This document shows positions 7,904-17,749 of a stretch of DNA of 64,000 bases, piece after piece. Under the pieces are notes generated by a model that was given only the letters and a program-made list of their open reading frames with translations, ran no database searches and was not told the DNA's origin. Within the stretch, counting starts at the first letter, position 1. Every line of letters starts with the position of its first letter. The translations under genes and the position numbers were made by a program. Origin of the DNA: Chryseobacterium pennae (GTDB lineage Bacteria > Bacteroidota > Bacteroidia > Flavobacteriales > Weeksellaceae); assembly GCF_003385515.1 (NCBI RefSeq), contig NZ_QNVT01000007.1:124001-188000 (forward strand), read 5' to 3'.

Positions 7904-10729
7904 ATGAAAAGATTTCTACTCAGTCTGGTATTAACTTTTTTAACAATTAATACCCTCTTCGCGCAAAGGGATACCGAGCACTGGATTGCACCTTATTATA
8001 GTGTGTTGCCATCAACGTTTAACAGCTATGAAAATAAGGTATATCTATCCACTGATTCTACGACTCCCTTTGACGTAAAAATATTCAGCGCAAACACCCT
8101 TATAGGTACCGTTACTATTGCCAAAGGAGACCCTAAAACATTTGATGTCGAAGAATCTCTTATTACAGCTAATGGAGCTACCGATGCATTTGTTGTAGGT
8201 TCAAAAGGGCTTTATTTAAAAGCGGACAAACCATTCTATTGCAGTTTACGATTAGCACAGGATGCCCATGGTGAAATTATTACCAGTAAGGGAAGAGCTG
8301 GAATCGGTAACCTATTTTATGTAGCTACCAGCCCTAACCAAAGAAACCCAGGTGATTCTACACTAGATGGCTTTACAGCAGGAATCCTGGCTACTGAGGA
8401 CAATACAACCGTTACTGTAAGCTGGACTACTAACGACTTAAAATTTGTTAATGGTACTCCACCTGGCAAAAACCATTCGTTTGTTTTAAACAAAGGGCAG
8501 TCTTTTATTTTTGCAGGAAGAGGAAATACAAAAGCTAATCAGGAAGGCTTCATTGGTGCTAAGATTGTTACCAACAAACCAGTGACCCTTACCAATGGTA
8601 GCTGTAATGGTAACTTTTCAACCGGCGGAAGTGGCGGTTCTGATGCCGTTCTTGACCAGTCTGTCCCTGTAGAAAGATTAGGGAATACATTTGCTATGGT
8701 GAAAACCATATCTACAGATCCTTCTCTAAATATGGAAGGAGGTCTTATTATTGCCACTGAAGACAATACTGAAATATATCTTAATGGCTCAACCACTCCT
8801 GTTGCTACCAGAAATGCAGGAGGCTGGTATAGAATCAACGAGACCAACTATGTGGCTCAGCCTGGAGGAACCCATTCTAATATGTTCATTTCTACCTCTA
8901 AGAATGTATACCTATATCAATTCGTTGGAGTTGGATCAAGTGGTGCAACCAACGGCTATAATTATATACCACCGTTGAACTGTTTCTTACCCCGAAAAAT
9001 TGATGAAATTGGTAAGATCAATGAAATGCCGGGCATTGCTACTAGTGATATTAAGTTAAAACTTAATATATTAACTGAGGTAGGAGCAACTGTACTGGTC
9101 AATGGTGTATCACCTTCTGCAGCTGATGGACCATATCCTTTAACGGGAAATTCTCAGTGGGTAACCTATTCAGTGGGAACCTTCCCTCCTAACCTTACCA
9201 TTACCTCTACAAAAGCGGTAACAGCTGGTATCAACGGAGGATACAGCTCTGCCGGATATGGTGGATATTTTGCAGGGTTCTCATCTGTTCCTGGAATTTC
9301 TAAGACAGGTGACTGTGTTCCTGGAATTGTTTTAGATGTGGCTGATACTTATGATACGTATCAGTGGTTTCTTAATGATGTAGCCATTTCCGGAGCAAAT
9401 GCTTATAAGTATTCTCCTACACAACCTGGCTATTATTCTGTAAAAGTTACAATGGGAGCATGCCAATCAATAACAACAGCTCCATATAAAGTAACGAACT
9501 GTCTGAAGCTGACTACTAAAGAAGAACCAGCATGTTCTACTAAGATCATTACTCCAGCCTTCTCATCTTCGACTCAGACTCCGGTATTCAGTACTTTAAA
9601 AATCCTTACCCCTCCTACTAACGGAACGGCAGTGATAAATCCAGATGGTACAATTACCTATACACCGAAACCTAATTATGAAGGAACTGATACAATCGTT
9701 TATACATTCTGTGGAGACTCCCCGGATTTTATGGATTGTGAAGAAGTTACCTTAAAACTTACGGTTATCCCTTTCATTGTGAAAGATGCTTCTATTAAAG
9801 CTTGTTGGTACGATGTAGCACCCTATGCTTATTTTGATCTGACAACAGCAAACGTTACAGACTATGGATTAGCAATAAAAAAATATTACCGTACATTAAA
9901 AGACCTTACTTCAGGTTTGAATGAAATAAAACCAGCGAACAACTATCCTGCTACAGGAGGTTTTGTTTATGTGAAGATTACTACTGAACAAGGATGTAGT
10001 GCAACTGCAAAAATTGAACTGATCCCTCTTCCAATCAAAAAATCTCCAGTCCTTGTAGATAAATACATCTGTATTGATGCTACAACTGACCTGGATGCTG
10101 GACCTGGATATGATTCTTACTTATGGAACAACGGAGCAACATCTTCAGGAATCAGAGGTGTAGGTGTAGGTGAATATTCTGTAATTCTTGAGAAAAACGG
10201 ATGCCTTCTTACACAGGTAGTAAGAGTGAAAAAAGCAGTTGAACCAGTTATCCAGCAAATTGAAATCAACAATACTACAGCTACAGTAGTTGTGGTAGGA
10301 GGTAAAGCCCCTTACAAATATGCTGTTGACGGAACTACGAACTGGCAGGATTCAAATACTTTCACAGGGTTAAGCAGAGGACAGCATAAATTCTATGTAA
10401 AAGATGCTTACAACTGTACTCCTAACTCAGCAGAAGTAACAGTTCCTAATTTATTGAATGCCATTACTCCTAATGGAGATAACATCAATGACTATATCGA
10501 TTACAGTGATCTTTCATACAAAGACAATCTTAACTTTGTAGTGTATGACAGATACGGAAATATGATATTTACAGGAAATAAATTCAATAATTACAAGTGG
10601 GACGGAAGACACTTCGACAAGAAACTGATAACAGGTACATACTGGTATCATGTTTCATGGAATGAATCAAACAAAGAAAAAACCGAAATTAAATACACAG
10701 GTTGGATTATGGTAAAAAACAGAGAATAA
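7904..10729 (+). CDS. Giant T9SS surface protein, IgGFc-binding-like N-terminus, copy 2 (short form)
   Basis: Paralog of the preceding gene, 941 residues. Signal peptide MKRFLLSLVLTFLTINTLFAQ; mature start DTEHWIAPYYS; IgGFc-binding-like region to about residue 465 with LATEDNTTVTV, VPVERLG and IIATEDNTEIYL; an Ig-like segment with GDCVPGIVLDV and YQWFLN; a cadherin-like stretch with INPDGTITYTPKPNYEGTD; the LDAGPGYDSYLW module; and a CHU_C sorting domain with ITPNGDNIND from residue 854. Compared with copies 1 and 3 it lacks one or two of the middle CDxDxxG modules, which explains its shorter length. The frame is intact. A terminator follows, so copy 3 is probably a separate unit. Confidence 0.85.
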   Translation: MKRFLLSLVLTFLTINTLFAQRDTEHWIAPYYSVLPSTFNSYENKVYLSTDSTTPFDVKIFSANTLIGTVTIAKGDPKTFDVEESLITANGATDAFVVGSKGLYLKADKPFYCSLRLAQDAHGEIITSKGRAGIGNLFYVATSPNQRNPGDSTLDGFTAGILATEDNTTVTVSWTTNDLKFVNGTPPGKNHSFVLNKGQSFIFAGRGNTKANQEGFIGAKIVTNKPVTLTNGSCNGNFSTGGSGGSDAVLDQSVPVERLGNTFAMVKTISTDPSLNMEGGLIIATEDNTEIYLNGSTTPVATRNAGGWYRINETNYVAQPGGTHSNMFISTSKNVYLYQFVGVGSSGATNGYNYIPPLNCFLPRKIDEIGKINEMPGIATSDIKLKLNILTEVGATVLVNGVSPSAADGPYPLTGNSQWVTYSVGTFPPNLTITSTKAVTAGINGGYSSAGYGGYFAGFSSVPGISKTGDCVPGIVLDVADTYDTYQWFLNDVAISGANAYKYSPTQPGYYSVKVTMGACQSITTAPYKVTNCLKLTTKEEPACSTKIITPAFSSSTQTPVFSTLKILTPPTNGTAVINPDGTITYTPKPNYEGTDTIVYTFCGDSPDFMDCEEVTLKLTVIPFIVKDASIKACWYDVAPYAYFDLTTANVTDYGLAIKKYYRTLKDLTSGLNEIKPANNYPATGGFVYVKITTEQGCSATAKIELIPLPIKKSPVLVDKYICIDATTDLDAGPGYDSYLWNNGATSSGIRGVGVGEYSVILEKNGCLLTQVVRVKKAVEPVIQQIEINNTTATVVVVGGKAPYKYAVDGTTNWQDSNTFTGLSRGQHKFYVKDAYNCTPNSAEVTVPNLLNAITPNGDNINDYIDYSDLSYKDNLNFVVYDRYGNMIFTGNKFNNYKWDGRHFDKKLITGTYWYHVSWNESNKEKTEIKYTGWIMVKNRE

Positions 10730-10750
10730 CCATACACCTTTATAACTTTC

Positions 10751-10782
10751 AAAACCACGATTTCAAAATCGTGGTTTTTTTA
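10751..10782 (+). terminator. Terminator after surface protein copy 2
   Basis: A 12-bp stem with core AAACCACGATTT, a very tight loop and a seven-T run. Confidence 0.85.
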
Positions 10783-10815
10783 TTTCATTTTCAACACTTT
10801 AATACATTTTATTGT

Positions 10816-10823
10816 TAAATTTG
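10816..10823 (+). promoter_or_regulatory. -7 box for the third giant surface protein
   Basis: TAAATTTG, 19 bases before the ATG at 10843 and downstream of a terminator. Confidence 0.6.
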
Positions 10824-10842
10824 TGATAAATACCATCACTGA

Positions 10843-13800
10843 ATGAAGAAAATTCTATCTTTTTTATTTATACTTTATATATTCAATTCTACCTTTGCAC
10901 AATTAGACAGAGAGCATTGGTTTGCTCCTATGATAGACCGGTCAGGCGCTTCCTTTCCCTATCAGAAGCTCTATTTATCTACCAACCGCACCACATCATT
11001 TCCGGTAAGTATCTATAATAATAACGTTCTGATAGGAACCGTGGATATCAGCAAGAACAATCCTCAGAAGTTTGATGTTTTAAGAAACTTTATCATTACC
11101 ACCCAACAGACAGATCTTTTTACTCCTACCACAAAAGGATTATACCTGAAAGCTGAATTTCCGTTTTATGCAAACTTAAGGTTTTCAGTATTTAACCACG
11201 CTGAAATCATCACTTCTAAAGGAATCCCATCAACCGGGAAAAGTTTCTTTGCTGCTTCAGCTCCCATCAGCGTAAATAATGATATTCTGAACTTTATGAC
11301 CAGTATTCTGGCAACAGAAAATAACACCACTGTTACCATTACCGGTTACAGTCCACTTGTACAATTCTCAAACGGGACCACGGGAGCTACCAACCCCACT
11401 ATAAACATTACTCTAAATAAAGGACAGTCTTATATTATTGACGGAATCGGAAATAATACAGGAAATTTCGATGGGTTTATCGGTGCTAAAATAACTTCGA
11501 ACAGGCCAATCAATGTTACCAATGGAAACTTCAATGGCCAATATGCCGGAAACTACCCTACCAGCTCTGACATTTTAATGGACCAGGCTGTACCTGTTGA
11601 CAGGCTCGGAAGTGAATTTGCTCTCGTAAAAGGTAATGGAAGTATTGGCGCCAATATGGAGGGAGCTTTGATTATTGCCACGGAAGACAATACCCAAATC
11701 TATGTAAATAATGAATTAACACCTATCACCACACTGAATACCGGAAAATATTTTGTAATTCCCGACACTAAATACAGTCTTCAGGGAGGCAACCATTATA
11801 ACTTATTCATTAAAACCTCTAAAAATGCTTATGTTTACCAGATCTTAGCAGGAGATTCAAAAACATCGAATGAAGTGGCTACCGGAGGATTTAATTTTAT
11901 TCCGGCTTTAAATTGTTATCTTCCCAAGCAGATCAATGAGCTGGGGTTTATTGATGAAAATTTTGTTCACTCCAATGTAAACCCGTCCGGGGTTCTCAAT
12001 ATCCCCACTAAGCTGAACCTGGTTACAGAAAGAGGAGCTGTGGTTACGGTAAATGGTGGAACTCCGCCTGCATCAACGGGGCCTTATAATATGACCGGTA
12101 CCACTAACTGGGTTACTTATGGAATTCCTGATGTAACCGGAACAATCACCGTAGTTTCAAGTAAAGCCATTACAGCAGGAATTACGGCAGGAAGTGATGC
12201 TGTAGGGTACGGAGGTTTCTTTGCAGGCTTTCCTACACAGCCTGTTATTTTAAAATCCGGGGGAAACTGTATTCCAGGACTTGTACTTACGGTAGACCCT
12301 ATTATTTATGATACCTATCAGTGGTACAGAAACGGAATAGCAATTTCAGGGGCTAACAGTTCTTCCATCAATCCTACACAATCCGGGTATTATACTTGCT
12401 CTGTAACAATGGGAAGCTGTGCTCCTTTGGTTACCGAAAAATTTAAAGTTACCAACTGTACAAAACTGACCACTACAGCTTACGACGTGTGTACCACACA
12501 GACGATAATTCCCACCTTCAGTACCTCTTCACAAAATCCTGTACCGGCTACAGTAGCAGTGACTACGCCTCCTGCATTGGGCACGGCAGTCGTAGATCCG
12601 GCTACCGGTAAAATTACCTATACTGTCAATACTCCCGGCACAGCAGGAACTGATACATTCACTTATACTTTCTGTGGAGATGATCCTGACTTTCCGGATT
12701 GTGAAACGGTAACAGTAACCATTAATATTAAAGCAATTACGGTCACCAATTCAGTATTATTTGCCTGTGACATAAATGGAAAAGGAACATTTAACCTTAC
12801 AACAGCCAGTGTAACCACAAATTCTCCCGTTACCATAACTTATTACCCAACACTGGCAGATGCCCAAGCGGAAAACCCAGCTACCAGAATCACAGTACCT
12901 AATGCTTATTCGGCAACAAACGGTACAATCGTCTATGTTGTAGTTAAAAATACACTCGGATGTAAAAGCATCGCCCAAATCACTTTGTTCTTTTACAACA
13001 AAATAACATTAGTAGATAATTACAAAGGAGAATTCTGTGATGATAATTTCGATGGAACCGTCAATATCATTCTTTCTAATGTTACTGCTACAGTCCTTAA
13101 TAATCCTACTTATTTCACCGTAAGATATTATGAAAAATTAATTGACGCCAATGCAGGAAATACAAATACCCTGCCTAATAACTGGAGCTATACCGCAGCT
13201 ACCACCATCTATATCAGAGTAGATTCACCTGACGGGTGCCCATCTGTCATTAAGCCTTTACAGTTCAGTATCGGAGCAAAAATACAATTGGCAAGCCAGG
13301 CAATAGAAGAAAACGTATGTGATGACGACCTGGATGGAGTAAAGAGCGTAAACCTGGCTCAGTTTATTCCACAATTCACACTAGATCCGAATGTTACTTT
13401 TACTTTTCATGCAAGTTTAGCTGATGCCCAGAACAATGTATCTCCATTAGCAGCTACTGTAAATATTACTGCATCTCAAACATTTTATATCCGTTTTGAA
13501 AAAAATGGAGTATGTCCGGAAGTTGCTTCTATTAAAATAACCATCAAAATTCCTAAAAACTCAGAACTTCTTAAAGACCAGATTATCTGCCCAAAAACAA
13601 CAACTACATTGGATGCAGGTCCGGGATTCGAAAAATACCTGTGGAGCACCGGAGCAACCAGCCCTTCAATTAACAATGTATCTGCCGGCAGCTATTGGGT
13701 AGAGCTTACCTTTAAAGGATGTGTGTACAAACAGAATGTCAACGTTACTGAATATCAGATTCCGATTATTACGTCTATTGAAATTGAAGGAACAACAGTG

Positions 13801-14238
13801 AAGATTGGAGCTAGTGGTGGTACTCCACCTTACGAATATTCATTGGACGGAGTGATCTGGCAGACTTCAAATATTTTCTATAATGTACCCAGAGGTGCAC
13901 ATTATGCTATGGTAAGAGACTCTAAAGCATGTGGAGAAGCTAAAAAGGAATTTGCCATCATCAATCTGATCAACACCATTACGCCTAACGGAGACGGGCG
14001 CAATGAGTCCATAGACTATTCTGCGCTGATGTCTCACGATAATCTTGTATTCAGAATCTTTGACCGGTATGGTGCAGAGCTCTTCAGAGGTACTCATGAA
14101 AACCGGTATACCTGGGATGGAAGGGTTGGAGGCAGATATGTCCCTACAGCTACCTATTGGTATTTCATCAGCTGGACAGAATTTGGTTCCACAGTTTCAA
14201 TAAAATACTCAAGCTGGTTACTCGTAAAACATCGATAA
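10843..14238 (+). CDS. Giant T9SS surface protein, IgGFc-binding-like N-terminus, copy 3
   Basis: Third tandem paralog, 1131 residues, with the same order as copy 1. Signal peptide MKKILSFLFILYIFNSTFAQ; mature start LDREHWFAPM; IgGFc-binding-like region with ILATENNTTVTI, VPVDRLGSEFALVKGNG and IIATEDNTQIYV; Ig-like segment (GNCIPGLVLTV, YQWYRN); a TGKITYTVNTPGTAGTD cadherin-like segment; CDINGKGTFNL, CDDNFDGTVNI and CDDDLDGVKSV modules; LDAGPGFEKYLW; and a CHU_C/type B sorting domain with TITPNGDGRNE from about residue 1045, ending SSWLLVKHR. The Asp-rich DxDxxG motifs could bind calcium. Predicted to be exported across the outer membrane by T9SS; partner or ligand unknown. Confidence 0.85.
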   Translation: MKKILSFLFILYIFNSTFAQLDREHWFAPMIDRSGASFPYQKLYLSTNRTTSFPVSIYNNNVLIGTVDISKNNPQKFDVLRNFIITTQQTDLFTPTTKGLYLKAEFPFYANLRFSVFNHAEIITSKGIPSTGKSFFAASAPISVNNDILNFMTSILATENNTTVTITGYSPLVQFSNGTTGATNPTINITLNKGQSYIIDGIGNNTGNFDGFIGAKITSNRPINVTNGNFNGQYAGNYPTSSDILMDQAVPVDRLGSEFALVKGNGSIGANMEGALIIATEDNTQIYVNNELTPITTLNTGKYFVIPDTKYSLQGGNHYNLFIKTSKNAYVYQILAGDSKTSNEVATGGFNFIPALNCYLPKQINELGFIDENFVHSNVNPSGVLNIPTKLNLVTERGAVVTVNGGTPPASTGPYNMTGTTNWVTYGIPDVTGTITVVSSKAITAGITAGSDAVGYGGFFAGFPTQPVILKSGGNCIPGLVLTVDPIIYDTYQWYRNGIAISGANSSSINPTQSGYYTCSVTMGSCAPLVTEKFKVTNCTKLTTTAYDVCTTQTIIPTFSTSSQNPVPATVAVTTPPALGTAVVDPATGKITYTVNTPGTAGTDTFTYTFCGDDPDFPDCETVTVTINIKAITVTNSVLFACDINGKGTFNLTTASVTTNSPVTITYYPTLADAQAENPATRITVPNAYSATNGTIVYVVVKNTLGCKSIAQITLFFYNKITLVDNYKGEFCDDNFDGTVNIILSNVTATVLNNPTYFTVRYYEKLIDANAGNTNTLPNNWSYTAATTIYIRVDSPDGCPSVIKPLQFSIGAKIQLASQAIEENVCDDDLDGVKSVNLAQFIPQFTLDPNVTFTFHASLADAQNNVSPLAATVNITASQTFYIRFEKNGVCPEVASIKITIKIPKNSELLKDQIICPKTTTTLDAGPGFEKYLWSTGATSPSINNVSAGSYWVELTFKGCVYKQNVNVTEYQIPIITSIEIEGTTVKIGASGGTPPYEYSLDGVIWQTSNIFYNVPRGAHYAMVRDSKACGEAKKEFAIINLINTITPNGDGRNESIDYSALMSHDNLVFRIFDRYGAELFRGTHENRYTWDGRVGGRYVPTATYWYFISWTEFGSTVSIKYSSWLLVKHR

Positions 14239-14245
14239 AATCATA

Positions 14246-14280
14246 AAAGGTTGAAAGAAAACAATACTCCTTCAACCTTT
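14246..14280 (+). terminator. Possible terminator after surface protein copy 3
   Basis: A 10-bp stem (AAAGGTTGAA with TTCAACCTTT) and a 15-base loop. The T run on the plus strand is weak. Confidence 0.5.
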
Positions 14281-14416
14281 GTATCTTAAGTATATCAGGA
14301 CACAATTCAGCCTGGAAATATATTTATAACATTCATTAACAATTGAATACTAAAGTTTAATATAACTTTAACCACTATTCGTTATCTAATTAAGCAGAAA
14401 TTGCTGGATTTCTATG

Positions 14417-14424
14417 TAATTTTG
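14417..14424 (+). promoter_or_regulatory. -7 box for the gene at 14433
   Basis: TAATTTTG followed by CC, only 8 bases before the ATG, so the leader would be very short or absent. Confidence 0.55.
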
Positions 14425-14432
14425 CCAATTAT

Positions 14433-15239
14433 ATGAAGAAACTGTTTACTCTGTTGCTGTTGATTTTTCTGGCAAAAATCAATGCCCAAATATATTCCGG
14501 AGAGGTATTTCTGAGAGATAACTCGATCCTTTATCTTAATCAGGTATATGTTACCAATTTAAATACTCAAAAGACTGTACTTGCTGACTATAACGGTAAC
14601 TTCAGTGTTCCTGCCAATTCTGGAGATGTCATCCGTTTTACCTCAATTGTTACTGAACGGAAGGATATTAAGCTTACTCCTCAGCTTATGGAACAAAAAA
14701 ATCTGGTAGAACTGAAAATTGCCTATTATGAGATCCAGGAAATTGTACTCAGCAGATTTAAACCTACAGGTAACTTAAGGTATGATGTAAACTCACTAAG
14801 AAAAGAAGACAAAGCACTGGCGATCAAAAAAGTGATAGGGCTTCCTGAGCCTAAAGGAGACGGAACACCACCAGAGCTTCCGGTTGCCGGATTAAGAGAT
14901 GGCGGATTGACCTTCAGCATTGAAAGCATCTATGATATGCTTTCCGGAGAGAGAAAGAAAAAACAACGTTATAAGGCTTATGAGAGCATGAATACTTCCA
15001 TCACCCAGATCAAAAATTACTTAGGTAAAGATTATTTTGCGAAATTTAAAATTCCTGAAAATCTGATCGATAACTTCCTGCAATTCGTTTATACTTCTGA
15101 AAATATACAACCTTATGTACTGGCAGGAAATTACGAAGCTATAAAAATTCCTATTGAAAAATACATGCCTATTTATCAGAAACGACTAAAGAACTCGCAT
15201 CTTCAGGAAGTCATCAGTCCTCAACAGGCTGATAAATAG
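14433..15239 (+). CDS. Secreted carboxypeptidase-regulatory-like domain protein
   Basis: Envelope protein of unknown function, 268 residues. Signal peptide MKKLFTLLLLIFLAKINAQ. The mature N-terminus (YSGEVFLRDNSILYLNQVYVTNLNTQ, here quoted in part: GEVFLRDNS, VLADYNGNFSVPANSGDVIRF) matches the beta-sandwich carboxypeptidase-regulatory-like fold that precedes many TonB receptors, but no receptor barrel follows. The rest (about residues 95-268) is helical and charged, with a Pro-rich turn LPEPKGDGTPPELPVAG. Related stand-alone proteins are widespread in flavobacteria. It stands alone between two terminators and has its own -7 box. Confidence 0.75.
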   Translation: MKKLFTLLLLIFLAKINAQIYSGEVFLRDNSILYLNQVYVTNLNTQKTVLADYNGNFSVPANSGDVIRFTSIVTERKDIKLTPQLMEQKNLVELKIAYYEIQEIVLSRFKPTGNLRYDVNSLRKEDKALAIKKVIGLPEPKGDGTPPELPVAGLRDGGLTFSIESIYDMLSGERKKKQRYKAYESMNTSITQIKNYLGKDYFAKFKIPENLIDNFLQFVYTSENIQPYVLAGNYEAIKIPIEKYMPIYQKRLKNSHLQEVISPQQADK

Positions 15240-15255
15240 CCATCCAGATCTATAC

Positions 15256-15286
15256 AAACCATGTAATTTTTACATGGTTTTTTTTA
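15256..15286 (+). terminator. Terminator after the gene at 14433
   Basis: An 11-bp stem AAACCATGTAA/TTACATGGTTT with an eight-T run. Confidence 0.88.
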
Positions 15287-15483
15287 TAACAAGCAGAACA
15301 CCCCATTATTAATCATTTATTTTTCATTGAATATATTTCATTTATATTTAAAAATATGTTTAATTTTATGTCACAATAATGTGTTTAAAATAAAAACAAT
15401 ACTATTTCGTTATCCTATTAAATACTAATTGCCCAAAAACCAAATTAAGAAAAAGTAACCCATTTTTAACTTAATATTTATTA

Positions 15484-16257
15484 ATGAAAAAAATACTTTT
15501 ACTTCTTGCATCGGTCTTGTTTTTCAGTATGTCTGCCCAAAAGAAAGGAAAAGACTACAGCGAAATTCTGAAAAGCAATAATATTTACGAAATCAATGCT
15601 TTCTTAAGGGACGCTCATCCTGATGATCCCCGAAGGTCAGTACTGAAACCCCGGGTTATGGAAATGATGAAAGAATACATTAAAAATGCCCATCCGGAAG
15701 ATCAAAAAGTAAAAGACATGCAGGAAATGCTGGCTTTGTTACGGAGGCGACCTTCTACGAAGATTACTTTTGATGAAATGAATGCAATCATCAAACAGAA
15801 GCAGATTGCTAAATATAAAGCTGAACTTGCCGCTAAAAAATCTACAGAAACCTATACTCCAAGCAGCGCTCAGAATGCTTTTGTTGTTAATACATCAGCC
15901 AATGCAGCCATTCCTAATGCAGAAGCAGAAGAGTTTAATATGCTGATGAATATTTCTCCTATCGAACATCAAAATAAAACAGTGAAGATCCTTAACTCTC
16001 TGTTTGATAATGATCCCAATGCCAAGGAATGTATTGTCCTTATCCAAAATCAATCTGACTGTAACATTATCGTAAGAATGGAAGGGGTAGGAACTACAAA
16101 ATATAGACTTGCTGTTCCGGCTCATAAAGACAACTCAATTGTAGTGGAAAAAGGCCAGTATCTTTTCACAAGTTTAGTCTGTGGTGCAGAGTACGCATCA
16201 CAAAAGACCATCCAAAGACCCATCATGGTTGCATTAGGCAGCGCAACATCAAAATAA
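15484..16257 (+). CDS. Secreted protein of the DUF6759-like family, copy 2
   Basis: Function unknown; 257 residues. Signal peptide MKKILLLLASVLFFSMSAQ. Residues about 25-75 carry the family N-terminal motif (EILKSNNIYEINAFLRDAHP, DDPRRSVLKPRVMEMM) followed by a second partial copy, NAHPEDQKVKDMQEMLALL, suggesting a short helical repeat. A linker of about 80 residues leads to the C-terminal domain with QSDCNIIVRMEG, YRLAVPAHKDNSIVVEKGQY and SLVCGAEYAS; the two cysteines are conserved in all four copies in this window and could form a disulfide. The domain fold looks beta-rich. It is not obviously co-transcribed with trmB, because a hairpin lies between them. Confidence 0.8.
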   Translation: MKKILLLLASVLFFSMSAQKKGKDYSEILKSNNIYEINAFLRDAHPDDPRRSVLKPRVMEMMKEYIKNAHPEDQKVKDMQEMLALLRRRPSTKITFDEMNAIIKQKQIAKYKAELAAKKSTETYTPSSAQNAFVVNTSANAAIPNAEAEEFNMLMNISPIEHQNKTVKILNSLFDNDPNAKECIVLIQNQSDCNIIVRMEGVGTTKYRLAVPAHKDNSIVVEKGQYLFTSLVCGAEYASQKTIQRPIMVALGSATSK

Positions 16258-16283
16258 TCAAAACAATATAATAGTTTCCCCAT

Positions 16284-16307
16284 AGGTCTTTTAGCATTAA
16301 AAGACCT
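16284..16307 (+). terminator. Hairpin between the DUF6759-like gene and trmB
   Basis: A perfect 10-bp stem AGGTCTTTTA/TAAAAGACCT with loop GCAT. It lacks a strong T run on the plus strand, so termination is plausible but not certain. Confidence 0.5.
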
Positions 16308-16327
16308 CAATTCTGTCTAAATTTTAC

Positions 16328-16335
16328 TATTTTTG
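16328..16335 (+). promoter_or_regulatory. -7 box for trmB
   Basis: TATTTTTG followed by C, 22 bases before the trmB ATG. Confidence 0.6.
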
Positions 16336-16357
16336 CACTCATTTTATAAATGACTTA

Positions 16358-17035
16358 ATGGGCAAGAATAAATTAGCAAGATTTGCAGAAAACAAGATAT
16401 TACCGAATGTAATTCAACCTACAAGAGAAAACGCTTTAGAAGGCTTTGAACTTAAGGGAAAATGGAGAGAAAACTTCTTTAAAAATGACAACCCTATTGT
16501 TCTTGAGCTAGGCTGTGGAAAAGGAGAATATTCTGTAGGATTAGCCAAAACATTTCCTGAAAAAAACTTTATCGGGATTGATATTAAAGGGGCTAGGTTC
16601 TGGTTCGGTGCCAAAGAAGCAGTGGAAAACGGAATGACTAATGTGGCTTTTTTAAGAACACAGATCGAACTTGTAGATTATTTCTTTGCCGAAAATGAAG
16701 TGGATGAAATCTGGATTACCTTCCCGGACCCACAAATCAAATACAAAAGAACAAAACATAGATTAACACATCCGGACTTTTTAGCCCGTTATAAAAAATT
16801 CCTGAAGCCAGGAGGGATCATCCACCTGAAGACGGACTCAGAGTTTCTTCACGGATATACTCTTGGATATTTACAGGGAGCAGGATATGAAATCATTACC
16901 GCTCACCACGATATCTACGGAGCTCCTGAATACGATCCTAATACGCCGCATTTGAGAGACATCCAGACGTATTATGAGCAACTGTTCTCAGCAAAAGGAA
17001 AAACGATAACCTATATAAAATTCCGGATACACTGA
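16358..17035 (+). CDS. trmB: tRNA (guanine-46-N7)-methyltransferase
   Basis: Methylates N7 of G46 in the variable loop of tRNAs using SAM. The 225-residue length fits TrmB. The SAM-binding motif is IVLELGCGKGEYSVGLAK; FIGIDIKGAR is motif II; the substrate and catalytic block is the family-specific WITFPDPQIKYKRTKHRLTHP, followed by FLARYKKFLKPGGIIHLKTDS. The start is set by the -7 box and the MGKNKLARF family N-terminus. An exported-protein gene follows 18 bases downstream, so the two may share a transcript without sharing a function. Identity is secure. Confidence 0.96.
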   Translation: MGKNKLARFAENKILPNVIQPTRENALEGFELKGKWRENFFKNDNPIVLELGCGKGEYSVGLAKTFPEKNFIGIDIKGARFWFGAKEAVENGMTNVAFLRTQIELVDYFFAENEVDEIWITFPDPQIKYKRTKHRLTHPDFLARYKKFLKPGGIIHLKTDSEFLHGYTLGYLQGAGYEIITAHHDIYGAPEYDPNTPHLRDIQTYYEQLFSAKGKTITYIKFRIH

Positions 17036-17053
17036 TGAAATAAACAAACACTA

Positions 17054-17743
17054 TTGATGAAAAAAAAATTTTTGACGATTTTATTTTTCTCTTTCCTTAC
17101 CCCTGTCTTTATCTATTCACAAAAAGGTAGTAAAGATATCCTAAAAAGCACAAATATCAAGGAAATTGAAGAATATCTTAAGACCGCACACCCTGACGAT
17201 CCTAAAAAAAGTGTGCTGAAACCTAAGCTCATTGCTTTAAAAAACTCTGAGTGGACGAAGGGATCACGTACTGCCAAACCTATGGAAGCCAGGCCCGTCA
17301 TTGCAGATATCCCAAAAAATGCAATGAAAGATCCCAACTCTAATGAAGCAGAAGAATTCAAGCGGTTACTTGCCGAAACATCTGCCGAACGTAAGGAGAA
17401 AACCGCACAGCTTTTAAATACAATGCTTAATGAGGACATTACTAAAAAAGAATCTATTCTTTTATTTAAGAATAATTCGGATTGTAATATTGTTCTCCGG
17501 ATAGAAGGAAAAGATTATTACAATCTTGCAGTTCCTGCTCACGGAGAAAACTTCATTATAGTTAATAAAGGCTCTTATACACTAAGCAGCAATGTTTGTG
17601 ACATGAAGTACTTTTCTCAAAAAGATATAAAAAGAAGTATCTTTGTAACCATAGACAATCCACGTCAGCCAGGAGCTCAACCGGTTTCAACAACAAAAGC
17701 TCCACCTGAAAAACCATTAAAAAAAAGAAAAGCAAAAAAATAA
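17054..17743 (+). CDS. Secreted protein of the DUF6759-like family, copy 3
   Basis: Function unknown; 229 residues. Signal peptide MKKKFLTILFFSFLTPVFIYSQ after an extra Met. The mature N-terminus repeats the motif seen in the gene at 15484: DILKSTNIKEIEEYLKTAHP then DDPKKSVLKPKLIAL. The C-terminal domain includes NSDCNIVLRIEGKDYYNLAV, PAHGENFIIVNKGSY and SSNVCDMKYFSQKDI, closest by eye to the gene at 2560. It ends in a Lys-rich tail (KRKAKK). It is followed after only 6 bases by the lipoprotein member of the same family, so the two are very likely co-transcribed and may act together in the envelope. Confidence 0.8.
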   Translation: MMKKKFLTILFFSFLTPVFIYSQKGSKDILKSTNIKEIEEYLKTAHPDDPKKSVLKPKLIALKNSEWTKGSRTAKPMEARPVIADIPKNAMKDPNSNEAEEFKRLLAETSAERKEKTAQLLNTMLNEDITKKESILLFKNNSDCNIVLRIEGKDYYNLAVPAHGENFIIVNKGSYTLSSNVCDMKYFSQKDIKRSIFVTIDNPRQPGAQPVSTTKAPPEKPLKKRKAKK

Positions 17744-17749
17744 ACGGGT

